From NCBI GenBank assembly GCA_035527715.1, contig DATKZY010000181.1, positions 1 to 26,077 on the forward strand: DNA of 26,077 nucleotides, read 5' to 3'. Source of the stretch: DSUN01 sp035527715. Its GTDB lineage: Bacteria; Planctomycetota; PUPC01; DSUN01. The position numbers and the translations under genes are program-made. This document shows positions 15,004 through 21,855 of this stretch, piece after piece. Within the stretch, counting starts at the first letter, position 1; each line of letters begins with the position of its first letter. Below the pieces are notes generated by a model. It did not search any database, was not told where the DNA came from, and saw only the letters and a list, made by a program, of their open reading frames with translations.

Positions 15004-16491
15004 GGACCGGTGACGCGAAGCCTCTTCCAGCGCAGGAAATGGGTTCTGGTCGGGTCCGGGCTGCTGCTGGCTGCCCTGTGCCTGGCATTTGCCGTCACAG
15101 CGCGTCTGCTCCAGCGGCCCCGTGGCGACGATACGCGGCCCCCCGTGGAGACCGCTGAGGAACCGGGAGAGAAAGAGCCGCACGAGCACCGGCCGCAGCC
15201 CGAGGTCGCGGACGCCAGTGCGCCCGGGGACAAGGGAGCAACCGAAGACGAGCCAACCGAGTATGAATCGCAGGCCATCATTGAGGTCGTGGCCAGCCGC
15301 CCTCTCGGCGCTCCGGACGCGCAGCCGCCGGACATTGCGCAGGTTCTCACACAGATCCAGATCGAACTCCTCACCTGGACCAATATCCGCGAGATCATCC
15401 TGAGCCGGAAGGTTGACTTTGGCGAGGAGACTGACCCGGACGACCGGGACACACTCGAGCGGATCTACGACGATGTCCTGGAGCGGACCCGGATCAGAGC
15501 ATTGAGCCATACGCACATTGCCGTGTCCCACCGGAGCAGTTCGCCCCAGCGCAACGCGGCCCTCGTCAACCAGATGGTCATGAAGTTCATCGGCGAGGAC
15601 CGCCGCAGGCAACAGGAGCGGGCGAGGGCCGATCTGAAGTACTGCCGGGACAAGCTGGCCGTGGCCAAGACCGCCCTGGAGGAGGTCGACAACCAGGTGC
15701 GCGAGTTCAACCAGCAGTACCCCTGGCTCACGGACAAGCTGGCGGAGATCCAGAAAGACTACGAGGCCGCCGAGGCCGAGGAGCTGAGAATCCGCCAGGA
15801 GATCAGGGCGGCCGAGGAGACGCTGAGCGAGCTGCGCAAGCAGTTGAGCAGGGAGAAGCCCGAGGTCGTCGAGATCGTCCCCGGCCAGATCTCCAGGGAG
15901 GTGGTGGAGCTCCGCGCCGCCGTCGAGCGGGCCATGAAGCACTTCGAGCAGATGGACAAGCTCTACACCCAGGCACACACCCGGTGGCAGGAGGCGTGCG
16001 CGAGCCTCCGGATGGCCATGGCGGAGCTGAGAGAAGTAGGCACCGGCCCCCCGGAGGACCTGAGGATCGTCAAGCCGAACCCCATCTACGTGGGCCTCAG
16101 GGACCGCATCGCGCAGTTGGAGAAAGAGCTCGAGAAGCTCTGCGCGCGGAAACTCGACGCGAATAAGCGGGTGAGCGAGCTCTACATCCGTCGCCGGAAG
16201 GCCCCCGAGCTGATGGCCGAGCGGCGCGCCCTGGACGAGGCGCGCTCCATGATGGCGAGCACGGCGGCGGAATACGCCCACGCAATTCGGACAGCGGTCG
16301 CCGAGATGGAGCGCCTGGTTTCCGAAGCGCACGGCTCGCGGTTCCGCGTCGTCGAGTTCGCTCGCTACGACCGCAGACCCGTCAGTCCCGACCCATCGGT
16401 AGGCCTGCCTCCCGACGGTGAGCAGGATACATTCGAAGGGCCCCAGAAACTGAAGCCCAGCCGTCCAGGTCCGGACGGCCCCGAGTTCTGA
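14983..16491 (+). CDS. Wzz/GumC-like membrane coiled-coil protein without second membrane segment
   Basis: 502-residue inner-membrane protein resembling the polysaccharide co-polymerases that set exopolysaccharide chain length. One membrane segment lies at about 20-40, then a charged linker. YESQAIIEVV (about 94-103) resembles the conserved Wzz strand after the first helix. A long coiled coil follows (roughly 200-330 and 360-400), and near the C-terminus FRVVEFARYDRRPVSPDPS recalls the proline-rich strand that normally precedes the second membrane helix. That helix and the tyrosine-kinase domain are missing; the protein ends in a polar tail. No polysaccharide operon surrounds it. The start codon is within a duplicated promoter-leader segment. 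Confidence 0.72.
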   Translation: MSSEQGAGPVTRSLFQRRKWVLVGSGLLLAALCLAFAVTARLLQRPRGDDTRPPVETAEEPGEKEPHEHRPQPEVADASAPGDKGATEDEPTEYESQAIIEVVASRPLGAPDAQPPDIAQVLTQIQIELLTWTNIREIILSRKVDFGEETDPDDRDTLERIYDDVLERTRIRALSHTHIAVSHRSSSPQRNAALVNQMVMKFIGEDRRRQQERARADLKYCRDKLAVAKTALEEVDNQVREFNQQYPWLTDKLAEIQKDYEAAEAEELRIRQEIRAAEETLSELRKQLSREKPEVVEIVPGQISREVVELRAAVERAMKHFEQMDKLYTQAHTRWQEACASLRMAMAELREVGTGPPEDLRIVKPNPIYVGLRDRIAQLEKELEKLCARKLDANKRVSELYIRRRKAPELMAERRALDEARSMMASTAAEYAHAIRTAVAEMERLVSEAHGSRFRVVEFARYDRRPVSPDPSVGLPPDGEQDTFEGPQKLKPSRPGPDGPEF

Positions 16492-16527
16492 TGTCCCCGG
16501 GTTCCCGCCGGGGGGCCGCCTCGCGCG

Positions 16528-16645
16528 GCGTTCAAGTGCCGATTCGCTTGCGGGGCCCGCGCGCCGTTGCTATAATCCCGCCGAGGGTACGAAATCCCAC
16601 CTTCCAGTCGGGGGGCATCGGAATGAGCAGCAGCGAAGAGGGCGC
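16528..16645 (+). repeat. promoter-leader direct repeat, copy B
   Basis: Second copy of the segment at 14889-15003. It has the same order of parts: TTCAAGTGCCGATTCG, TTGCGG, TATAAT, GAGGGTACGAAATCCCACC, GTCGGGGGGCATCG, ATG and codons for MSSSEEGA. Divergence is scattered, while the promoter hexamers and G-rich region are kept. Confidence 0.8.
16548..16576 (+). promoter_or_regulatory. consensus sigma-70 promoter, leader copy B
   Basis: TTGCGG (16548-16553), a 17-bp spacer and perfect TATAAT (16571-16576), driving the small membrane protein at 16623. It lies just downstream of the stop of the Wzz-like gene, so the two genes have separate but near-identical promoters. Confidence 0.75.
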
Positions 16646-17108
16646 GGAGGCGGCGATGCAGCGCCATTCCCTGCGCTCGATAGGGGCACTGGCCGTGGCA
16701 GGCCCCCTGGTCATGGCCATGGGCCTCTCCGTTGCCTGTGTAGCGACGCGGCACGGCGGCGGGGGGAAGGTTGCCCTCGGCCCCGTGGCAGTGGAGAGTC
16801 TGCAGAGGCACGATGTTCGCTTTCTTCAACTCGATCATGGGGGCATCAAAACGAGCATCACGCATTTCTTCCGGGAGTTGAAGCCCGACAAGGCCGATGC
16901 CTACACCGTGAGGCGCGAGAGGGAGGATCTCGGCACGATCGTCCTCTATCGGCTGCGCAACATCGGCACGGCGGACGTGTATGATCTCCACGACGTCCCG
17001 GTGAAGAAGTTCGGCGGCGAGTGGACGATTACGGCGGAAGGCTGGCTCAAGATTCGCGACGAGTTGCAGGCGAAGATGCGGGTGCGGCTCGGCCGGCCGA
17101 CGCTTTGA
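16623..17108 (+). CDS. small membrane-anchored hypothetical protein
   Basis: 161-residue protein of unknown family. ATG 16623 lies in the duplicated leader, so the first residues (MSSSEEGAE) match the start of the preceding gene product. A single hydrophobic segment (about 20-45, IGALAVAGPLVMAMGLSVACVA) would anchor it or act as a signal; the SVAC motif is only a weak lipobox. The rest is a compact soluble domain with HHG-free charged sequence, including DVRFLQLDHGGIKTSITHFF and GGEWTITAEGWLKIRDELQ. No catalytic motif is recognised. Position and shared leader suggest it is expressed together with the Wzz-like protein. Confidence 0.75.
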   Translation: MSSSEEGAEAAMQRHSLRSIGALAVAGPLVMAMGLSVACVATRHGGGGKVALGPVAVESLQRHDVRFLQLDHGGIKTSITHFFRELKPDKADAYTVRREREDLGTIVLYRLRNIGTADVYDLHDVPVKKFGGEWTITAEGWLKIRDELQAKMRVRLGRPTL

Positions 17109-17193
17109 GCCCAGGCCCCGCCCCGCCCATCTCAACGTCGGTGACAGATGTGAATGGCACCAACATAGGCCCGAGAGGGCGACAGAGGGTAGC

Positions 17194-17211
17194 CACGGGC
17201 GTACGCCCGTG
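17194..17211. repeat. 18-bp perfect palindrome
   Basis: CACGGGCGTACGCCCGTG reads the same on both strands. It lies in the 231-base gap after the small membrane protein. There is no T-run after it, so terminator function is unclear; a dispersed palindrome is equally possible. Confidence 0.6.
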
Positions 17212-17260
17212 TTACGGCGCCCGCAGACTTGTGATTTGAGGTCTGACCCCGCCGCTCCAC

Positions 17261-17289
17261 TTGCGGCAGGCACCCGCAAGGTGTACGAT
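17261..17289 (+). promoter_or_regulatory. sigma-70-type promoter of the YgiQ-like gene
   Basis: TTGCGG (17261-17266), 17-bp spacer, TACGAT (17284-17289). The predicted start near 17296 is just upstream of the GTG at 17304 and 44 bases before ATG 17340; the very short leader to the GTG favours the ATG. Confidence 0.5.
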
Positions 17290-17339
17290 CGCCGGGAGGT
17301 TGCGTGGAGGGGGGGCCGACAAGCCCGGCAAGGACACGA

Positions 17340-19097
17340 ATGCCCGTGCACGAGGAACCGCAGGCGCCGTTCCTGCCCATGAGCCGCGGGGAGATGGAGC
17401 GCCTCGGGTGGGTCGAGCTGGATGTCCTGCTCGTGACTGGCGATGCCTACGTGGACCACCCCGCGTTCGGGGCGGCGCTGCTGGGGCGCTGGCTCGCCAG
17501 CCACGGCTTCCGCGTGGGCATCGTCGCGCAGCCGCGGTGGGACACGGTCGAGGATGTCGCCCGGCTCGGCCGTCCGAGGCTGTTCGCGGGCGTGACGGCG
17601 GGGGCGCTCGACTCGATGCTCGCCCACTACACCGCGTTTCGCAAGAAGCGGCACGACGACGCCTACACGCCCGGCGGCCGCGCGGGGGCCAGGCCGAACC
17701 GCGCGACCATCGTCTACACCAACCTCGTGCGGCAGGCGTTTCCCGGCCTGCCCGTCGTCATCGGGGGCATCGAGGCCTCGATGCGGCGGGCCAGCCACTA
17801 CGACTTCTGGACCGACAGGCTCCGCCGCTCGATTCTCCTCGACAGCAAGGCCGACCTGCTCGTCTGCGGCATGGCCGAGAGAGCCATTCTCGAGGTGGCC
17901 CAGCGGCTTACGCCAGCGACCGACACAGCCGAGGGCGGCTGTGCCACACCGCGGTTGCAGGGGATCCGGGGCACGGCGTTCGTCGGAGAAGCTGACGCCG
18001 CGAAATTCAAAAATAAAGATTTGACACCTACCCCACCTACCCACGAGGAGATCGAGGCGGATCCGAGGAAGCTGATGGAGGCCACGCTGCTGCTCGAACG
18101 CCAGGTGCACAACGGCTCCGCGTGGGCCACGCAGGCGGCGAAGGGCCAAACGGTCGTGTTCACCCCGCCCGCCGAGCCGCTGACGACCGAAGAGCTCGAT
18201 GCGCTCTACGCCCTGCCCTTCACGCGGCAGCCACACCCGTCGTACAAGGAGCCGATCCCGGCAGTGGAGATGATCCAGTTCAGCCTCACGACGCATCGGG
18301 GCTGCGCCGGCGGCTGCTCGTTCTGCGCGCTGGCGCTGCACCAGGGACGCCGCGTCCGCTCGCGGAGCCGCCAGTCCATCCTCGACGACGCGGCCCGCCT
18401 CACGCGGCACCCCGACTGGAAGGGCAGCCTGTCCGACGCCGGCGGCCCGACGGCAAATCTCTGGGGCGCGCGGTGCACGGGCGATGCCGCGGGCTGCCGC
18501 CGCGCGAGTTGTCTGCACCCAAGCATCTGTGGCAACTTCGAGGTGGATCAGGCGGCCCTCGCCGACCTGCTCCGCAGCATCGCCCGCCTGCCCGGCGTCA
18601 AGCACGTGCGGACCGCCAGCGGCGTGCGGCACGACGTGGCGCTGCTCGACGAGGGCTACGTGCGGGCACTCGTCGGCGAGTTCACGGGCGGCCAGCTCAA
18701 GCTCGCGCCCGAGCACTCGTGCGACCGCGTGCTGTGGCTGATGCGCAAGCCCGCCTTCGCCGCGTTCGAGCGGTTCCTGACCGTCTTCGAGCGTGTCTCG
18801 CGCGAGGCGGGGAAGGAGCAATACGTCGTGCCGTACCTTCTCACCGCCTTCCCCGGCTGCACCGACGCGGACACGCGGGCCCTGGCGGCGTGGCTGCGGC
18901 GGCGTGGCTGGCGGCCCCAGCAGGTGCAGTGCTTCGTGCCCACCCCCGGCACCGTGGCCACGGCGATGTACCACGCGGGCATTGACCCCGACGGGAACCC
19001 CATCCCCGTCGCCCGCACCGATGCGGAGCGGCTGCGGCAGCATCACATCCTGGTGACGTCGAAGGGGAAAGCAAGACGCGTGACGCGCGACGCGTGA
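17340..19097 (+). CDS. ygiQ: YgiQ family radical SAM protein (UPF0313)
   Basis: Cytoplasmic radical SAM protein of 585 residues; the physiological reaction of the family is not established. It has the UPF0313 opening PFLPMSRGEME..GW and LLVTGDAYVDHPAFG, then VIGGIEASMRRASHYDFW. The CxxxCxxC cluster is C322-C326-C329 (CAGGCSFC). The extra cysteine region NLWGARCTGDAAGCRRASCLHPSICGN is typical of the family, as are KLAPEHSCDRVL and FVPTPGTVATAMYHAG. ATG 17340 follows AAGGA at five bases; GTG 17304 with GGGAGG is possible. Two spots look like in-frame insertions (about 17915-17955 with a hairpin, and the AT-rich 18003-18041), and the last residues come from a 20-bp inverted repeat. Confidence 0.9.
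   Translation: MPVHEEPQAPFLPMSRGEMERLGWVELDVLLVTGDAYVDHPAFGAALLGRWLASHGFRVGIVAQPRWDTVEDVARLGRPRLFAGVTAGALDSMLAHYTAFRKKRHDDAYTPGGRAGARPNRATIVYTNLVRQAFPGLPVVIGGIEASMRRASHYDFWTDRLRRSILLDSKADLLVCGMAERAILEVAQRLTPATDTAEGGCATPRLQGIRGTAFVGEADAAKFKNKDLTPTPPTHEEIEADPRKLMEATLLLERQVHNGSAWATQAAKGQTVVFTPPAEPLTTEELDALYALPFTRQPHPSYKEPIPAVEMIQFSLTTHRGCAGGCSFCALALHQGRRVRSRSRQSILDDAARLTRHPDWKGSLSDAGGPTANLWGARCTGDAAGCRRASCLHPSICGNFEVDQAALADLLRSIARLPGVKHVRTASGVRHDVALLDEGYVRALVGEFTGGQLKLAPEHSCDRVLWLMRKPAFAAFERFLTVFERVSREAGKEQYVVPYLLTAFPGCTDADTRALAAWLRRRGWRPQQVQCFVPTPGTVATAMYHAGIDPDGNPIPVARTDAERLRQHHILVTSKGKARRVTRDA
17924..17943. repeat. hairpin repeat inside the YgiQ reading frame
   Basis: Arms CACAGCC (17924-17930) and GGCTGTG (17937-17943) around GAGGGC. 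It encodes part of a stretch (TDTAEGGCATP) that has no counterpart in my recollection of other YgiQ proteins at this point, between LEVAQRL and GIRGTAF. It is therefore likely an inserted element that keeps the frame open. Confidence 0.6.
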
Positions 19098-19151
19098 CCA
19101 GAGAAGAGGGATTCGCGCTCTGCCCTCTCCTGTCACGCGTCGCGCGTCACG
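19079..19151. repeat. 20-bp inverted repeat spanning the YgiQ stop
   Basis: Perfect 20-bp arms at 19079-19098 and 19132-19151, built from GACGCG/GTCACGCG-type motifs, with a 33-base loop. The loop contains a smaller pairing AGAGGG/CCCTCT. The TGA at 19095-19097 lies in the left arm. A long stable hairpin would end the YgiQ mRNA; it may serve as terminator or 3' stabiliser, although no T-run follows. Confidence 0.75.
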
Positions 19152-19161
19152 GGTCCTGCGC

Positions 19162-19189
19162 TTGCTATGCGGACGGCGCGGGCTACAAT
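19162..19189 (+). promoter_or_regulatory. sigma-70-type promoter of the glycosyltransferase gene
   Basis: TTGCTA (19162-19167), 16-bp spacer, TACAAT (19184-19189). Transcription from about 19196 would leave a leader of some 20 bases carrying GAGGAAA before ATG 19217. Confidence 0.6.
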
Positions 19190-19216
19190 ACTGTCATCGC
19201 CCTTTGAGGAAACCCG

Positions 19217-19996
19217 ATGGCCGGTGCCGTGGACCTCAGCATCATCGCCCCGATGTTCAACGAGGCGGAGAACGTCGCCGAGACGGCGCGGCGGGTGCGC
19301 GAGGCCCTGGCCGCCTTCCCCGGCTCGTGGGAGCTGGTGATGGTGGACGATGGGAGCACCGATGCGTCCCGCGCGCGCGCCGAGGCCGAGGCGGCCCGCG
19401 ACCCGCGCATCCGCGTGGCCGGCTACACGCCGAACGCGGGGCGCGGGCGGGCGCTCCGCACCGGCTTCGCCGCCGCACGGGGGCGCTTCGTGGTGAGCGT
19501 GGACTTCGACCTGAGCTACGAGCCGTCGCACATCCTGCGTCTGCACGCGGCGCTGGCGCGCGAGGGCGGCCCCGACCTGGTGCTCGCCTCGGCCTACATG
19601 CCCGGGGGCACGAGCGAGGGGGTGTCGTGGAGGCGGCTGCTGCCGAGCCGGCTCGGCAACTGGCTGCTGCGGTTCGCGTGGCCGAAGCGCATCTACACCT
19701 CGACGTGCATCGTGCGCGGCTACCGCCGCGAGGCGCTCGAACGGCTCGCGCTCGCCGAGGACGGCAAGGAGATTCACCTGGAGATCCTGAGCCAGGCATT
19801 TGACAGGGGGCTGCGGGTCGAGGAGATTCCCGGCCACCTGCGCGCCCGCGCGCGCGGCAAGTCGAAGGCCCGGCTCGGCGGCACCATCGGCAGCCATCTG
19901 CGGTTCCTTGCCCGGCGGCGGCCGGGGCTGTGCGTGGGCGTCGGCGCCGCGGCGCTGGCCGCGGCCGGCCTGGTGGTCTGGGCACTCATCCGATGA
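19217..19996 (+). CDS. polyprenol-phosphate glycosyltransferase-like GT2 with C-terminal membrane helix
   Basis: 259-residue family 2 glycosyltransferase of the dolichol/polyprenol-phosphate sugar synthase group. It shows LSIIAPMFNEAENV, D44-D45-G-S, the RGRALRTGFAAARG block and D96-F-D98 as metal ligands. SRLGNWLLR and YTSTCIVRGYRREAL follow, which correspond to the conserved acceptor region of DPM1/ArnC relatives. The final 20 residues (about 237-257) form one membrane helix. ATG 19217 follows GAGGAAA. The lipid-linked sugar it makes would feed protein or lipid glycosylation. It is upstream of the STN/sigma module by 22 bases, so read-through is likely. Confidence 0.88.
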   Translation: MAGAVDLSIIAPMFNEAENVAETARRVREALAAFPGSWELVMVDDGSTDASRARAEAEAARDPRIRVAGYTPNAGRGRALRTGFAAARGRFVVSVDFDLSYEPSHILRLHAALAREGGPDLVLASAYMPGGTSEGVSWRRLLPSRLGNWLLRFAWPKRIYTSTCIVRGYRREALERLALAEDGKEIHLEILSQAFDRGLRVEEIPGHLRARARGKSKARLGGTIGSHLRFLARRRPGLCVGVGAAALAAAGLVVWALIR

Positions 19997-20018
19997 GGGG
20001 GGTCGAAAGGAGCATGCG

Positions 20019-20792
20019 ATGAGGACGGCACTTGTGGCAGCGGCCGTGTGGCTGGCTCCGCTGGCGGCCCTGGCGGGCGAGGAAAGGCCCAGGCCCGAGC
20101 CCGCCGAGGAGCGGGACCAGGACGCGGAGCAGAGGATCAAGGACATCCTGCGAACGAAGAAGGTGACGTTCGACTTCGTGGAGACGCCGCTGGCCGACGT
20201 GATGAATTTCATGCAGGCGCTGCTCGGCGTGAACCTGATCGTGGACCCCGGCCTCGACAGGCGGGCGGCCGTGACCCTGCGGGTGAACGAGATGCCCGTG
20301 GGCCAGGCGCTCCAGTGGATCGCCAGGATGGTGGGCGCCCGGGCCGACGTGCGCGACGGAGCCGTGGTCATTGAGCCCGCACGGGGCGACGGGCGCGAGC
20401 CCGGCCCCCGAGGCCGCCCCGATGGCGAGCCGCCCCCAGGCCCCCGCCGCCCGTTCGGCAGGGCCACCCTCTCCCTCGGCCCAGGGCTCAGCATCGAGAT
20501 GGAGCTCGGGGAGGACGACTTGCGGCCCGAGGCGCGCCAGCTCCTCCTCTTCCTCCTTCACAGGCAGATCGTGGGCGAGGCGCAGAAGCACGACCCGAAG
20601 GCCATCCAGGAGTTCATGGAAGGCGCGGCGAAGCGGCGGCAGATGGAGGCCGAGATGCGCCAGCGCCTCGAGGCCCTGCGACACGCCGCGATGGAGGCCG
20701 AGGCGGCGCGTCGAAGAGCCGAGGAAGAGGCCCGCAGGCAACGCGAGAGACGCGAGAAGCCAGAGGGCGGCGACCGGAAGGGGCAGTTCTAG
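20019..20792 (+). CDS. exported STN-domain protein, paralogue 1
   Basis: 257-residue exported protein from ATG 20019, preceded by AAAGGAG (20006-20012). The signal peptide covers residues 1-19 (ALVAAAVWLAPLAALA). Residues about 46-119 look like an STN (secretin/TonB short N-terminal) domain: VTFDFVETPLADVMNF, LLGVNLIVDPGLD, VTLRVNEMPVGQALQWI, DVRDGAVVIE. A proline-rich linker, a second block (LEDDL-type, HKHDPKAIQEF-like: QKHDPKAIQEF) and a long charged helix follow, ending KGQF. The protein at 21856 has the same plan and ending. In TonB transducers and FecR-type anti-sigma factors STN domains carry signals; here they stand alone beside a sigma factor. Confidence 0.82.
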   Translation: MRTALVAAAVWLAPLAALAGEERPRPEPAEERDQDAEQRIKDILRTKKVTFDFVETPLADVMNFMQALLGVNLIVDPGLDRRAAVTLRVNEMPVGQALQWIARMVGARADVRDGAVVIEPARGDGREPGPRGRPDGEPPPGPRRPFGRATLSLGPGLSIEMELGEDDLRPEARQLLLFLLHRQIVGEAQKHDPKAIQEFMEGAAKRRQMEAEMRQRLEALRHAAMEAEAARRRAEEEARRQRERREKPEGGDRKGQF

Positions 20793-20863
20793 CTCCGGTC
20801 CGCTGCCCTGTCGGCTAACGGAACGGTAGCACGCCCCACTATACGGGAGGAGCGAGGCGCGCG

Positions 20864-21397
20864 ATGGCGCCGGACGCTGACCTTGCGAGCTTGGTGACGG
20901 CGGCGAGAGCCGGCTCGCAGGAGGCCTGGCGGCAGCTCATCGAGGCCCATCAGGCCCCCTTGCTGCGCCTCGCCTGGTCGCTCACCGGCGACCGCGACCT
21001 CGCGGCCGACGTGGCGCAGGAGGCCCTCGTCGAGGCATTCGTGCGAATCCGACAGCTTCGCGCCCCGGAGGCATTCGGGGGCTGGGTGCGAACCATTCTG
21101 GTGCGGACGGCTCAGCGGCGGCGCTCGCGCCCGAAGGCGCTGCCCGAGCGAGAGAGGGAGGACCCCCGGACGCCTGAGGCCGAGGCCGTCGGCGAGGAAT
21201 TGCGGCGAGCCGTGGACCGAGCGCTCGCCACGCTCTCGCGCGCGTGCCGCGAGGCCCTCGCCCTGGCGATGGAGGGGGGCCTGAGCTCCGCCGAGGCGGC
21301 CAGCCTCCTCGGCTGCTCGCCCGGAGCCTACCGTGTGCGGCTTCACGAGGCCCGCCGGCAGATGCGGGAACACTTGGCCGAGTTCCTCAAGGAGTAG
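20864..21397 (+). CDS. ECF (sigma-70 family) RNA polymerase sigma factor
   Basis: 177-residue extracytoplasmic-function sigma factor. The sigma-2 region (about 20-88) includes EAWRQLIEAHQAPLLRLAWSLTGD and DVAQEALVEAFVRI, the core-binding and -10-recognition helices. The sigma-4 region (about 120-175) includes LSRACREALALAMEGGLSSAEAASLLGCSPGAYRVRLHEAR, the -35-recognising helix-turn-helix. ATG 20864 lies behind a purine-rich tract (GGGAGGAG, 20845-20852). The next gene, a single-pass membrane protein, starts three bases after its stop, the usual sigma/anti-sigma layout. Its target promoters are unknown. Confidence 0.92.
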   Translation: MAPDADLASLVTAARAGSQEAWRQLIEAHQAPLLRLAWSLTGDRDLAADVAQEALVEAFVRIRQLRAPEAFGGWVRTILVRTAQRRRSRPKALPEREREDPRTPEAEAVGEELRRAVDRALATLSRACREALALAMEGGLSSAEAASLLGCSPGAYRVRLHEARRQMREHLAEFLKE

Positions 21398-21400
21398 CCC

Positions 21401-21844
21401 GTGGACGCCTCCGATCACCGCGAGCTGGATGAGTTGCTGCGCCGGGCCGCGCCGCGAGGCGTCCCCGACGGCTTCGCCGGCCGTGTGCTGGCTTCGGCTC
21501 GCGCCCGGCAGCGGCGCGGGCGCCTCGTGCGGTGGGCCGTCGCGGCGGCCGCGGTGCTTGCCGTCGGCGTCGCCGTGCGGCTGTGGCTCGACAGTCAGGT
21601 CGGGACCCTGCGGGGCCTGGTCGCAAGGGCCGAGTTCGTGGCCCCGCCGAAGCGCGAGGCCGTGGAGCGGACCCCGTCGGCCAGCTTCGCCGCCGTCCTG
21701 CCCTCGACGGGTGACGCCACCCACAGCGTGATGATCGCGCGGTTCAACGGCAAACTCGTCGTCTGCGCCCGGCCAAAGGCCACGGAGGCCGACGAGTTCT
21801 GGCCGACGCCCAGGTCCATGGTCGGTTGGGTTTCAGTGGATTAG
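21401..21844 (+). CDS. single-pass membrane protein, candidate anti-sigma factor
   Basis: 147-residue protein from GTG 21401, with AAGGAG (21389-21394) inside the end of the sigma gene. About 44 cytoplasmic residues, rich in arginine (DELLRRAAPRGVPDGFAGRVL), precede a membrane helix at 45-63; the remaining 80 residues would lie outside. The first segment resembles the short helical N-termini of anti-sigma proteins but lacks a HxxxCxxC zinc motif. Anti-sigma function is inferred from position three bases after the ECF gene and from topology, not from a recognised domain. Confidence 0.75.
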   Translation: MDASDHRELDELLRRAAPRGVPDGFAGRVLASARARQRRGRLVRWAVAAAAVLAVGVAVRLWLDSQVGTLRGLVARAEFVAPPKREAVERTPSASFAAVLPSTGDATHSVMIARFNGKLVVCARPKATEADEFWPTPRSMVGWVSVD

Positions 21845-21855
21845 GAGACAAGACG

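Noticed and set aside
14754..15452. Extension of the hydrolase frame upstream to 15452
   Set aside because: The extra codons read through tandem repeats, an opposing promoter and the start of the opposing Wzz-like gene; chance openness is more likely.
16365..19136. 923-codon minus-strand frame opposite the YgiQ gene
   Set aside because: Shadow frame without family resemblance; the plus strand carries an unmistakable radical SAM protein.
20820..20846. ECF-type autoregulated promoter (GGAAC at 20820-20824) before the sigma gene
   Set aside because: The downstream half (ATACGG) does not resemble a known ECF -10 element and no second copy was seen at the STN genes.
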